This document shows positions 18,637 through 30,176 of a stretch of DNA of 64,000 nucleotides, piece after piece. This DNA is from Spongilla lacustris (taxonomy: Eukaryota > Porifera > Demospongiae > Spongillida > Spongillidae): the NCBI GenBank assembly GCA_949361645.1, contig OX442419.1:8731377-8795376 (forward strand), read 5' to 3'. Each line of letters begins with the position of its first letter. Within the stretch, counting starts at the first letter, position 1. A program made the translations under genes and the position numbers. The notes below the pieces were generated by a model that ran no database searches, had not been told where the DNA came from, and saw only the letters and a program-made list of their open reading frames with translations.

Positions 18637-20187
18637 CATCAGTTCCAACCATATCATGAACTTCTTCTTGCAAGTGCATGCATATGTATACATGCATGCA
18701 TACACAAAAATAATTATCTGTGTCACACAGATCACAACTACATGCAAGATGCTATGTATGCTGCACTTGTAACATTATAAGCATATGTTTGGTTACTACA
18801 TTGTACGTATACAAAGTAGTTTGTCTTAGTACACTCCCATGCGCCAAACAATTCCATTATTTGGATGACTTCTCTAATGGATCACTTTAGTAGTACTCAC
18901 ATTCAGAACAGGAATGTGTACATGTATGCAGCCCACACAGTGCAGTACACCATGTTTAAAATGTCAGTTCACTCATTAGTACCCACCCTTTACCTCAACA
19001 AGATTTATGTTGTTGCACCACACAACTGTGCTTGCACTCTTCAAGCAACTTTAAGAGTGCAAGTACAGTTATGTGGTGCAACTTTGCTAAATAATTAATG
19101 TACCGGTAGGCTGTATCATTTATAAATAAATAATAATAATTTCTAGACATATGAAATATTCTACGAAACGCGATGTAAAAAAAAAAAATGGTGATGAAGG
19201 AAGGACTAAGGAAGTTCATTATGTGATTATTAATTTATTATAATTTAGCATGTTCATGATGCACCTAGATATCTTGATTTGCTAAATAATTTACGTTTGC
19301 AATTATACATGTATTTATAATTTCATAGTTACATATATAATTTCGGTATACCTTTAAAGTTCAAATCAGACCCACGCTATTTTGCCAGTCTAACTGGCAG
19401 CAAAACAACACCAAATAATTCCTGCCCTTGCAGTTGGTCCATACAGTGCTGCTGCAGCATTTTTTCCTATCACAATCTGGCTTCGCAAGGGCACAAACTT
19501 TGGCTGCAGCAATCAAAAACAGCAATTTTCTATCATTGAAAAACAGGCAAGGATAACCAGAAGCAAAGGGAAATGCAACTTTTGGCGCTCTAAGCTTATA
19601 AGATTTGCAGCTCAATTTTTATAATTACCCTCAACCTTTCATCATATAGGTATATATAGAGTCTCTAGCGTACAATTTAAATGGGTTTAACGGTTTTTTT
19701 AATTCATCAGTACAAGTTAGTTGACAATCTACGACTGATTAAGATCAGACACGCAGCATATATCCTGCAAGCTGTTCCAAATGCTAGTGTCGCCACCTAC
19801 CCGATTTCTTACTACATGTATTTTATTCAGAAACAGACATAATAGTATATTCTGAAACAGACATGATAGTGGATTTCATTCCTTTGGTGACAGCTTGAAT
19901 TGATATTTTATTTCATGTTACTGCAAGTATATTATCATGGAGCAGCAGAGGTCCAGTCAGTGAATACAACCTTCATCGCGAGAATTATAACAGGTCGTAC
20001 AAAATGCCATTGTATGCGAAACATCACGCAATGGGCACACATATTTAGCCTCGTCCCCAGGCCCTTTTTAAATATTTTTCGCTCCCGTAACTTTAATAAA
20101 AACAGGGCCTCAAGTGTAGAAAAGCCAACTTTTCGTCCAGTGGTGATTGGAAGCTAACGATGAGCGCACCTCTGAATCAGTCTTTTA
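18637..20187. other. Non-coding; contains a 30-nt-arm hairpin
   Basis: No gene recognised. An inverted repeat with 30-nt arms (19012-19041 and 19053-19082, about 28 of 30 matching, core GTTGCACCACA) is probably a MITE. GCCTCGTCCCCAGGCCC near 20047 resembles another short repeat at 31.86 kb (GCCTCGTTCCCAGACGC). Confidence 0.5.
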
Positions 20188-20439
20188 GGCCACTTTGAAT
20201 TGCAATGTTGGTTCCCGTCCTCGCCCGCATGATATTTTTAAAAATGCTAATTCTTCCATTATTCTATTTATTCAAATTGAAAAGAAATTTTTTCCATTTT
20301 TTAAAATGTTGTTTGAAAGTGAAAGTCGCATGTAATGGAAGAAACGCTGAAGCAGCGGAACGCAATAAACTTTTGTTCTGCGTACCCCGCGGTGTAAAAA
20401 CATACAATGCTAGTCTATAGTCATGCAGAACGGGTTATG

Positions 20440-21625
20440 TCAATCTTAAATTTGGGTCTCCAATCCATTGGTGTTGCACGAAGTAAAATGAATGCCGGAC
20501 AGTAATGAAGAAGCTATAAAGAGCTGCAATAGTGTGGCAGAAATTAGAAGAGTAGAATAATTTTCCTGAAGATATGTTGGACTGCATAGAACCTGTGAAA
20601 ATACTACTGACAAAAATAACTGAAAGGTTACAGTTGAAAGACAAGAAGTTCAAAGTTATCCAGTCTGCTTCTAGAGAACTGCTAGCAAAATTGTGGAGTT
20701 GTTTGAATCAAATAGACCCTGATTTTAACCTAAGCTACACTGATAAAATCAGTGTGAAAAATGAATGCCGGACAGTAATGAAGAAGCTATATAAAGAGCT
20801 GCAATAGTGTGGCAGAAATTAGAAGAGTAGAAGCACAGAGTAATCTTCCTAAAGATATGTTGGACTGCATAGAACCTGTGAAAATACTACTGACAAAAAT
20901 AACTGAACCATTAGACCCTGAATTTAACCTAAGCTACACTGATAAAATCAGTGTGAAAGTTTTGACACCAAAGTTGAAGCAATTTCTAACTCATTGCTGC
21001 CTTCAGCGTCACTATTTCTTTGAAGTGAGAAAGTGTGGGAATGCAGAATGTGCATGGGTCTGTGGCAGAGTGAGGCTGTCTACTGAAGAATTCTCTAAGA
21101 TTACGTTGTTCCCAGACCCTATGATGAAAGATGATGGGCATTTCAAATCGTTTGAGGAACTTCATGGAGCAGACACTTCAGAAAATGACATACCTTCACT
21201 GAAGTGAGGTATAAAGAAAGTTCTCTGCCTTTCTATGCAAGTGTATAGCATGCCAGGAACAGTGGTATGATGCTATGTTGTGATGAGTGTGGTATGTGCA
21301 AGGCGACTAATTTATGCTTCACGAAAACTTAAAGCTCAAGAGAAGCAGTTGCTTGAACATGCTCTGGATGGCCTGTGTTTTTCTTGTGGTTTCTTACTAC
21401 AGGATGCAGAACTGCCTGAAAGTTTGCAAGATGCCGGCATGTAGTGTTTGTAAGATCAATGAATTGTGGGGAACCAATTGAAGCTTTGTACTATTCAGCT
21501 AAAATTATGTGGACATCTTTGTATATTGTTCAGCAGACCTTGCATTAGCAATGTTAAAGAATGAACATTTTCCTCAGTGTGATGACTGCAGTTCGAAGCT
21601 AAAGATTCGTACTAAGAAGAAGTGA
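20440..21625 (+). pseudogene. Decayed orphan Cys-rich gene of element X
   Basis: Frame-broken coding in order: DMLDCIEPVKILLTKITE, NLSYTDKISVKVLTPKLKQF, then FFEVRKCGNAECAWVCGRVR, LFPDPMMKDDGHFKSFEEL, WYDAMLCDECGMCKATNLC, LLEHALDGLCFSCGFLLQDA, VFVRSMNCGEPIEALYYSAK and HFPQCDDCSSKLKI. I recall a large orphan family in sponge and coral gene sets with this succession of paired Cys motifs (KC...C..C, CG.C, NC..PIE.LYYSAK, YPQC..C); its function is unknown to me. About 273 bp is duplicated here (matching starts at 20491 and 20764). Stops and shifts make the copy non-functional. Confidence 0.6.
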
Positions 21626-21865
21626 TTGTTAGTATTGAGAGCGTATATTTCATGCGAATATTAATTGTATGTCCGCGGCATACTATACATATTCACATTA
21701 GTTCATTACCGTCCCACTCCATGCACGTAAAAACACGAGGCGTCTCGCATTTATAGCGTTATAATTGCTTGTTACCTACTAATATATGTATGTTTTTTTT
21801 TACATGTGAAGCATTCGAACGCATCACACGTTCATAATATATATGTTCCGTACGGATGCCCAACA

Positions 21866-22105
21866 TTGCCGGTTACGTATCCGGATGCCGGTTGTGTAAC
21901 GGGCTGTCCGGTTATGTAACCGGCTGTCCCGTTTCAATGCATCACAAAATAGATGTCCGGTTACACAACCGGCTGTCCCGTTGCGTAACTGGCTGTCCGG
22001 TTGTGTAACTGGCTGTCCCGTTGCGTAACCGGCTGTCCCGTTGCGTAACCGGCTGTCCGGCCGGTTGTGTAACCGGCTGTCCCGTTGTGTGACCAGCTGC
22101 CTTTA
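21866..22105. repeat. Subterminal 20-bp array CCGGTTGTGTAACCGGCTGT
   Basis: About ten variants of this 20-bp palindrome-containing unit, with GTTGCGTAACC and GTTACACAACC versions. Three more copies lie just inside the other end (25518-25580). Such arrays are plausible transposase-binding sites. Confidence 0.85.
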
Positions 22106-22332
22106 TTTAATATCTACACACAACACAGGCTGTTGTTTTGTGTATAACTGAGGCGTGATACAACCGGCCATATGCATCCTGATGTGACTATTGAATAATA
22201 TAATATAACATGTACATGTCACAGTACTTGCATGCAAATGCAAAATTTATGGGAATATGATCCGTCATACAGCTTTCAACTGCCCAGTATACAGCAACAT
22301 GCAACAGAAATATAAATATACATGTACTAAGA

Positions 22333-22614
22333 TTACAATACGCTTCCACTGCATAAAGGGCAGTTCCACTGTGACCTACGATCTTTGTGAACACTTTTGT
22401 CAATCTTCATGCAGGCTGCATGGAACCATTGCTGGCAACTTTCACACTGTATCATTTTGGAGCCATCATTAATATGCCGGCAAATACAGTATACCGGTAT
22501 ATTCTTCCTGGCAGATGCCTTGGAACGTCTACTTGCAGAAGATGGGGAGACAGACATCACCCCATCCTCAATACTCTTCAAAATATGCTTCCTCATTGCA
22601 TTCTGTTTATACAA
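22333..22614 (-). pseudogene. Ginger 2 PHD finger
   Basis: The ORF contains MRKHILKSIEDG, a Ser/Arg/Lys linker and a Cys4-His-Cys3 PHD: CICRHINDGSKMIQCESC, then WFHAACMKI and WNCPLC. PHD fingers read histone tails and could steer integration. It directly follows the Ulp1-like part, as in Ginger 1. The domain itself is intact, but the element is broken elsewhere. Confidence 0.8.
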
Positions 22615-22619
22615 TAGAA

Positions 22620-22985
22620 CCGCTGGATCTTGCCATTACAAATGGAAGTGATATACGCCACAGCAAATAATCCACAGTCATGTGATCCTTCCTGCATTTG
22701 AACAACTATAAACTCAACAGCAAATTGGTCTTCTTGTGTTTGAAGTAGGGCACTTATAAGTTTCAGGGTAGACTTAGGAAGCTGTTTACCCCCATTGCAG
22801 TCATAAATTCGGACGCATGCTTTTTGGCAACCAACAGTGGATAGAGCAATCCAATGATTTTTATTCACATTTACGATCTGTACAAATTGCTCCTGTGGTA
22901 GAATCATTGCCAAATCCTGGCACAGTGCAGGTGGTTGAAAGCCACCTATGGATGGGTGCTGCTGTTTCAGCATATATTGTGCCAC
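22620..22985 (-). pseudogene. Ginger 2 Ulp1-like C48 peptidase
   Basis: It shows the NHWIALSTVGC His region, IYDCNGG with the catalytic Asp, and the Gln/Cys region MQEGSHDCGLFAVAYITSIC. This His-Asp-Gln-Cys arrangement is that of Ulp1/SENP cysteine peptidases. All catalytic residues seem present. The frame leads toward the PHD ORF with a short break. Confidence 0.78.
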
Positions 22986-23006
22986 GGTTATGATAAGATC
23001 ATCTAG

Positions 23007-23495
23007 CTAGCTTTTTGAAGTTGTAAGTATTGCTTTGTGGTACATTGTCAATTTAACATCACAGATAGTAACCCAGGTATCTTTATCATCTTCATCATCT
23101 TTACTTAATTCCGGATCTGCTGTTAAATCAATATTGCACAAGGGTTTATTGTGATCTCCATTAGTGCAAGAATGTCCTGGGTGACACACTGCAGTGCAGG
23201 ACAATTTGTTCTTCTTACAGAAGCAGTACTTAGCACTGTTGCATTTCATTTTACATGCACATGATAATGAAGCTTGAGTATCCAAGAAAGAAGTTTTGTT
23301 GCTATTAGATGGTGTTGATAATTTCATTGCAGATGCAGGTGTACAATTCTTGTTTTTGCAATTATCCCCTTTATGACAGTGTGAGGTGCATTCAATTTTA
23401 TTCTTCTTACAAGGGCACCGTTGTGTGCTGCAGCCTGCTGTGCACTTGCACCTATTCTTTGAAAATGCACTCCATGGTGTACTTTATTTAGAAGC
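23007..23495 (-). pseudogene. Ginger 2 double CXC-like cysteine cluster
   Basis: Two consecutive Cys-rich repeats of CXC type: CKCTAGCSTQRCPCKKNK with IECTSHCHKGDNCKN, then CACKMKCNSAKYCFCKKNK with LSCTAVCHPGHSCTN. Similar CXC/tesmin-type clusters bind zinc and DNA. It sits between the integrase C-terminus and the peptidase. Confidence 0.7.
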
Positions 23496-24660
23496 CGCTC
23501 GAAGTGACACACGAGTAGACCTTTCCCATCCTTTCACAGATAGATTGTAATTCCCTTCAAACAATTCCAGATCACAAGCAGAATAGCATTTGTTCAACAC
23601 TCCTGATTTGCACCGCAAGCGGTACATTGCACGTGCTGTTCCAATCACCTGTACAATTATGCATGGCAGTCTATTTGGGTCAGTGGAAGCCCGATCAATG
23701 CGAGGAATTCTTACATTAACACAATCTCCCACATGAAACTCTTTAACTTTGTGCTTAAGGCTGTATTTTACCATCATCCTATTAGCATTTTTCAAATATT
23801 CCTTATCTGCAATCTGGCGAACAGGCAAGTGCTTCTCAGTAGTAGCCAAAACCCTTGAATTGGACTTCAGTAAAGCCACCTATACAACGAAAAGAACCAG
23901 AAAGATTAATTAGGTTTAAATGTATATTTAGGCACTTACATGTCCATTGTTGTTACCATCCTGATCATAATCACTTTCATGACCATCACATACTTCTGAA
24001 TCAGGAAGATCGCTTGCAGCAGTGGTTTTGTTTCTCTCCTCAACATTGCATTCAGACTGACTTGCAACAGTGCCCACATACGTACCTTCCAAATCCTTTT
24101 CCACTACATTGTTCCCATTATCATCAAAATCATCTTCCTTGTCTACATCCCCACTGTACTTTGCTATATCTTCATCCTCCTTGTCTTTCTCCTCATCCTC
24201 CTCTTCTTTCTCCTCATTGTCCTCTTCTTTCCCCTCATCCTCCTCTTCTTTCTCCTCATCGTCCTCGTCTTTCTCCTCATCCTCCTCTTTGTTCTCCTCA
24301 CCCTCCTCTTCTTTCTCCTCACCCTCCTCGTCTTTCTCCTTACCCACTTCTTTTTTCTCCTCATCCTCCTCGTCTTTCTCCTCATCCTCCTCTTCTTTCT
24401 CCTCACCCTCCTCTTCTTTCTCCTCATCCTCCTCTTCTTTCTCCTCATCCTCCTCTTCTTTTCCCACATCATCCTCTTCTTTGTCTTTCTTCACTTCCTC
24501 TGAAGGCCGCTTCAAAACATCTTCATCTAGCTGTCCCCGAAAGTTGACATCTGGAACAAAAATTGCCCTTGGAGGTTGGCCAAATACTAACTCATATGGG
24601 GTATGTTTGGTGGTGTCATGAACCTGAGTGTTCATTGTGTCTGCAGAGATAAATAAATAC
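23484..24660 (-). pseudogene. Ginger 2 integrase C-terminal part with acidic insert
   Basis: HDTTKHTPYELVFGQPPR near 24.6 kb is the usual post-core segment. It is followed by a low-complexity acidic stretch (about 24.17-24.48 kb; repeats of EEDEEK) and then, from 23.88 kb, KEFHVGDCVNVRIPRIDR and LYRLRCKSG-like sequence typical of the integrase SH3-like C-terminal region. The acidic stretch is encoded by a CTCCTC-type minisatellite and is probably a later expansion. An intron-like break separates the two ORFs. Confidence 0.65.
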
Positions 24661-24697
24661 ATCATAACATTTAAAGCACATATAGAAAAACATTGGA

Positions 24698-24988
24698 TCA
24701 CTTACACACAATATGTGGAAGCCATTGAGACCATGGTGGGGAAGGATCGCTGCATTCAACAACCTTGGCACTGATCATTCTCTCAAGTGTGTAGTGTGCC
24801 TGCTCAACTAGCCCTTGGGATTGGGGATGTCGCGAACGTGGCCATGTTGAAACTACATCTCCAATGAGTTTGTTTACAAATTCTTTGCCATTATCACTGT
24901 GAACGATAGCAGGCAAGCCAAACACTGGGAAAACATAGTTGTGCAATACTTTAACCACATAGTTTTCCTTAAGCTGCATGTTGAACAC
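24698..24988 (-). pseudogene. Ginger 2 integrase core fragment
   Basis: FGLPAIVHSDNGKEFVNKL contains the second catalytic Asp, and RHPQSQGLVEQAHYTLERM the catalytic Glu. Only 29 residues separate them instead of 34-35, and the first Asp region is not visible upstream, so the core appears damaged by small deletions. Confidence 0.75.
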
Positions 24989-25731
24989 AAGCTTACATAC
25001 TTTTCAACCACAACTCTTGGTATGTAGGAGTACAATGACTGGACCTACAGTGTATAAGAAGTGACACACACGTGACTCAACTTAGCATATGCATGTACAT
25101 GTATACGGCACTCCAATAGCAAGGAAATACTACTTACCCTAGCATAGGCTTTTCTTGAACCAGCATGCAGACAATCTTAGCGACCCTTCTGTAGCCTTTC
25201 ATAATTGTGCGGTCATTAGCGTTCTATACATGTAAACCAACGAACAGTAATCAAATTGAATTTACGAACACAAAAGGCAAGTCTAGCAGTTGAAATCCAC
25301 TTCTTTTAATAAGGTGGCGAAAGTTTCTATCCTCAATGCAAAAAGGGTTCTTTAAACAGCTGATGATCCGTTCTCCAAACTGTTGGTGAATTACGGCACT
25401 TCTTGTTCACTTAGCGTCTCTTGGAAATGCAGCAACAAGGTATTCTACGAACGCATCCATCGGGCGTGTAACACGTGGATAAGTGAATGTGACACCTTGT
25501 TGGTGCATGCGCAAGTTACTATCCGGTTACATAACCGGCCGTCCGGTTGTGTATCCGGTTGTCCGGTTACGTAACCGGTCGATTGCTGAGCATCCGTACG
25601 GAACATATACATGCAATGAATTGTGACATCACTTCCTGTAATGGATAATGGAAATGGAGCCACCCGCCCGCATCCTCTCGAGTCTATAGACCGGACGGGA
25701 ACCGGCAACTTTGCAATTCAAAGTGGCGTTA

Positions 25732-26552
25732 AGTAGTTTTGGCGTACATCTGCGGCAACACCCCCGGTAGTGGATGCAATATAATAACCTTGTAGACCCA
25801 GTCCAGGTAGATCAGCAAGTTTAAAAAAAAAAACCAGTGTTAATGAAATGGGATCAACTTTGTTTTCATACAAGATATAAACAATTCTCTCTGAGAAAGT
25901 TAGTGGCATATATAGGATTTAAAGGCAATGGTGGTGTAAAAAGGAAGGAGGGAACAAGGGATTGGAGATACAATAATTATTCCTACGTTTAGCACTTAGT
26001 AGAAAAGGCATTACATTTATGTTGCTAAATATAGGAATAATTTTTGTGTCTCCAATCCATTGTTCCGTTCCTTTTTACACCACCATTGCCTTCAAAATTC
26101 AAATCCTATATACCACTAACTTTCTCAGAAAGAATGTTTTTATATCTTGTTTCATTCATTTTTTTACTACTGGTATATTGTACAACCCGTACATACGTTT
26201 TGTATGACAAAATCAAGTTGTCTTTTTGCCCAGCAACACAATGCTTACATTTAATCGAAACTCGCACGCCAAGCTTTATGTACTGCCTAACTCACAGCTC
26301 GGTTCGATGCAACATATGCATGCATGCTAGCGTCACAAGCAGACGCTCGCTTTTGTTCAGGATCTGCATACTAGTAATGATTGTACCAAACTCTGGAGGA
26401 TTCTAATTCGTAGTGTCCCTTTTGGCATTCCTCTCGTTGTCTACTTCCTTTCGTTCCCATGCATGTGATGACATTTTGACAATCGCTGTAAAACAAAGCT
26501 GGCGGCTTGCACATACCTATAAGGAATGTACGATATACAATTCTAATTATAT
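25732..26552. other. Non-coding with a foldback element
   Basis: Apart from the foldback at 25870-26150, no gene is recognised. ORFs here are reading frames through inverted-repeat arms. Confidence 0.5.
25870..26150. mobile_element. 281-bp foldback element
   Basis: Two arms of about 118 nt (25870-25987 and about 26031-26150) pair with few mismatches. Outer sequence ACAAGATATAAA / ATATCTTGT, inner GGAATAAT-type. Probably a MITE or foldback transposon; no protein coded. Confidence 0.82.
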
Positions 26553-26955
26553 GTGAAACATTGCCATGGGAACGATTTTAATATTCTTCGGATCCAGGAG
26601 AGCAACCGTGAGTTTGGGAAGTTGGAGCACACCATATTACGTAATGATTATGTGTATCAGTTTCGTGCTTTATTTATATATCTGATACCAGCAGATGTTC
26701 TTCCAGGAAATTCTACAACCATTGGTATAATTGACACTCTTTAAAACCGTTCCTATCACGAGTTATACTCACCCAGAAAGAAAGAATGGAGAAAAATTGG
26801 TCTGGGAACGAGAACGGTACGAGCTTTTTTTGTTCTCTTAAAGCAAACGGTCTGTCCACTTGAACCACACATGAAAATGATCGTCTTTCCATTCTGGTTC
26901 GATAGCAATAAAGAGCTAAACTATCCTTTTCTCGTTACGCGAGGGTCCAGGACTC
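26553..26955. other. Non-coding
   Basis: One short ORF without recognisable motifs; nothing else seen. Confidence 0.4.
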
Positions 26956-28547
26956 CAGGGCCGTAGACAACTATTTTTCTTTGGGGGTGCTGAAAAATGG
27001 AAAGGCGGGGGAGATACATGTATAGTGTCAATTAATCAGTTGTATATTAGTTTTCTGCAATAAGTAATTATAGCAGAAAATAGGAAGGCAAAATAAAAGT
27101 ATATGCACGTATTATACAAACTGCCTTTAAATGTACTGCCTACTTGAATAAATTCGTTTTCAATCACATCAGGTCTAAGAGATTTTGTGGACATGTAGAA
27201 CGATGCACCAGTTCAGTCTGTTTAGGTTTATTGTACTTCTCAGCCATGAATGGATGAAAAAATGCATGGGGATATAGATAGAGCATTGCTTTTTTTGGCC
27301 CTCTCAGGCAATGCAGTAGACATTTTTCACTGATATCCGTTGATTTTTAGGAAATCATTGCTGCCATATATGAATGGCATGGTGGCATATAGATTGACAG
27401 TCCATATGCATATTTATTGAATTTTGCAATTGCCTTTTGTTGAACCCAGTTGAGGAGAACAGGCTGCCCTGTTACTGGCATTCGGTTTGAACAGCTGTAG
27501 CACAATAAAAGCAGAGAACACTATCATCTTCTTGGACCACGGTTATACACTACAAAATTTGTCAAACCAAACGTTTTCAATCCATTGGTTTAAAGGGAGG
27601 ATGGCAGACCAAACCAAGATTTCAAACCAGTCCTAAACATAACATGGTTTGTGGTTTTGTATAATTCTCAAGAAATATTGTTTCCTAGGTAGAGATCAGT
27701 TGACCATATGGTCAGTCATAATGAATTTTTGTTCACATGTGTTGCTAGACATACACTGAAGCCAAGTTCATGTAATATTTCAAAGCGGCTACATGGCCAC
27801 GTCCCAAAAATACTTTCAGTTGTACCTGTAAGAACCTATTTGACATGGTGAGATGCATGGATCATGGATGCTGCATGGGGGATGGAAAGCATATACGACT
27901 GTAGGTTCAAATCGCATTTGGCAAACCATTTGTTTTTTCCAATCCTAAATGACTAGTTCAAACTTCAAACCAAAATACAGTTTGAAGAGTAAAAACCAAC
28001 AGATCTTGATTTAAAAACTGAGTGTGGTTAGCAACCTGCTTATTTGCAGTGTATAGGGACAGTACCATGCGTGTTGCATGTAAAATGTGGTGACCCAGAA
28101 GTACGCTTAGGAAAATCAAATTTGAGCTGATTTGGTGTCCCCCTGTCAGTGGCAGGACACATTCATGAACTCGTAGAACTCTCACAAATCTCCAGTAACA
28201 GGTAGATGCATGCATATGGTAGGCTGTTGAGCAAGTACCAGTGCACATCCATTGCTGTGTGTTTCTGGAATTGCAACAGACCCCGCAACAGCTTATATCT
28301 CACAGGAACTGGCATTTGATTGGTGGTGATATGAGTTGGGGACTGGGGTTAAACTTTATTCTTTTTTTATGCGCAAGATTATACAATATAAAAAGCTAGT
28401 TTCAAACATACAATACATGTAGTTAAACTTCACGTCAAGTTATACCGTGAAATACAAGAAAACTGCTTTTTTTTTTTATCTTAAAAGGTCTCCTAAAAAT
28501 TTTGGGGTGCTTCAGCACCCCTAAGCACCCCATTGTCTACGGCCTTG
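26956..28547. mobile_element. Non-autonomous TIR element (CAGGGCCGTAGACAA ends)
   Basis: CAGGGCCGTAGACAA at 26956-26970 is mirrored by TTGTCTACGGCCTTG at 28533-28547 with one mismatch, and GGGGTGCTGAA-like sequence follows inward at both ends. The termini resemble those of the element at 15221-16598. No clear target duplication, no transposase ORF. Confidence 0.68.
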
Positions 28548-29385
28548 GGGTCACGTTTTTAATGACTTCATGATACGTACGGCACAAATCCTAGTGTATA
28601 TGGAACCTACTACCGTATAGGTTCCGATAGAAATTTCATCACTTTCTAATTGTTTGTAATGTACGTACAATCCACACAGTGCAACTGTGCATGTTATTTG
28701 CCATACAGGTCAGGTGAAAAGCTGATCACAAAATACCTGTTGCCTGCCATAACAACACATTTGGTCACATGGGTACTAAAAACACTTGCATGCATTACAG
28801 ACAGGTTTATATGACCAGTAATATCTGCAATTTTGTAAGTTAAACACCTTTTTAAGATCCTTATTACTTCACTGACGAGGCCGGTCAAAAAGTGTAATTT
28901 GTGTCAATGGTTTGGGAGAAAGTTGAAACCTGAACTACACCCAGTTACCCAACCCCCCCCTCCCCCCCACACACACATACACACAACTCCTGACCAGCCT
29001 ACAGGCCTGTGCTATAAATTTTGCCTACAGTGTAAGTGCATGCGAGCGACAAGTCATTAGTAAATTCAGTTGCTCACTAGTTATTATCTCTTTGGGCACT
29101 AATTGCAAAGATGACACCATTCTAAATGGGTGCAATGAGAACGAGTATGCCAAATATAAGGAATTGGTACTCTCAAATTTCTTCAACAAGTATAGTACAG
29201 CCTCAGAGATATTACAAGCACAGTGCTGTCGGGCCAACCATTAATCTGATTTCACAAGTCGTGTGCTATATTTATATCATTCCCTTCCATTCAAGTACAG
29301 CAAGTGCACTTCTGTGTGCTCCTCTGGCTTTGGTGACAGTGATAATCAGTATCTTGTACAGACAATTCTATTTTGAACAGCCAGG
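28548..29385. other. Non-coding, C-rich and CA-rich patch at 28.95 kb
   Basis: A C-run followed by (CA)n at about 28950-28985. No gene seen. Confidence 0.45.
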
Positions 29386-30042
29386 TAGTTCCATCTGATG
29401 CCATTTCTGCAGCATCTGTTCTGTCCACTCCTATCAAACAGACAATACTGTCCCAGAAACTTGATAATCATCTGTTCCAGACATTGTTAATGTCTTTTTC
29501 AGTTGCCAAAAAAGCTTGTTTTTTGTCTTCTGAGTCAGCCCTTCAGTCTGCTGCCTGGTTGTCTGTGGTACCATGTACTGCACTTGGCGTCCACTTGGAA
29601 CCCAATGAGTCATTGGTAGCCTTAAAATGGTGGCTTGGCCGTGATTTATCCAGAGCAGTGACCTGCAGATGTGGAGATGCTGTAGCGATGCGCCACAATT
29701 GGTTGTGAGATGCAATTGTTGAGTTACAGAGAAGGATGATTGTCATTTAACACCTGATCTAAGGCAATCTTGCCCAGCTGATGTTCTGGTAGCAGACTGG
29801 GAGAGAGGAAGGCCAGCTGCGTGGGATGTCACTGTAACCTCAACATTCACCCCTGCTGTGCTGAATGAGGCAGGAATGACTGCAGCACCTGCAGCTGCTG
29901 CTAGCGAGCAGCACAAGCACATTGCCAATGATCCAAAGTGCCAGGAACTACGTTGGATCATGTTGACTTGGGGCCCATACTCCATAGCAAGAGCTATTTT
30001 GGCAAAATCCTCCCCCAAACATTTGATATTTTGGAACCTTAG
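29386..30042 (+). pseudogene. Broken LINE fragment: endonuclease region (copy 1)
   Basis: It reads IKQTILSQKLDNHLFQTLL, AWLSVVPCTALGVHLEPNE and LKWWLGRD in one frame, then ADVLVADWERGRPAAWDVTV and HIANDPKCQELRW in others. It matches, in the same order, the better preserved copy at 33.9-34.7 kb. At least two frame changes and the loss of the CCHC segment make it a pseudogene. Confidence 0.75.
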
Positions 30043-30176
30043 TTAGGTTTAGGTACTTTTTAAATATCAGGTTTCATAAACAGTTACTTTATTTATCTTT
30101 ATTTTTAACATTATACATAAAAGGTACAGAATGAAAGAAACACAAAGTTCAATACATAACTACACTGCATCTAAAT

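Larger units (their letters stand above)
21844..25605 (-). mobile_element. Ginger-type DNA transposon 2, inserted in element X
   Basis: Terminal inverted repeats TGTTCCGTACGGATGC (21844-21859 and 25590-25605) are flanked by TATA on both sides (21840-21843, 25606-25609), a 4-bp TSD. The minus strand encodes an integrase core, a C-terminal chromatin-like segment, a CXC-type cysteine cluster, a Ulp1-like peptidase and a PHD finger in that order. Integrase plus Ulp1 and PHD with a 4-bp TSD is the published description of Ginger elements, as I recall it. Several frames are used, partly through introns and partly through decay. Confidence 0.82.
20188..25728 (+). mobile_element. Harbinger-like TIR element X, interrupted by Ginger 2
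   Basis: The left end GGCCACTTTGAATTGCAA (20188-20205) is mirrored by TTGCAATTCAAAGTGGC near 25711-25727, and inside both ends come GGTTCCCGTCC and CGCCCGCAT. TTA flanks both ends (20185-20187, 25729-25731). Three-base TTA/TAA duplications with GG-starting termini fit PIF/Harbinger. Element Y at 32.47-32.96 kb has the same terminal modules and a TAA duplication. Without Ginger 2 the element is about 1.8 kb and holds the decayed Cys-rich gene. Confidence 0.62.

Noticed and set aside
18512..18780. Short ORFs containing repeated PRTFVPRYKCPPGH-like units
   Set aside because: They are translations of the GTCC/CCTAGG subterminal array.
24070..24621. Ser/Phe-rich plus-strand ORF
   Set aside because: It is the antisense of the acidic minisatellite in the Ginger 2 gene.
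26948..28555. An 8-bp target duplication for the 26956-28547 element
   Set aside because: The flanks (CAGGACTC vs GGGTCACG) do not match; the element call rests on the inverted ends alone.
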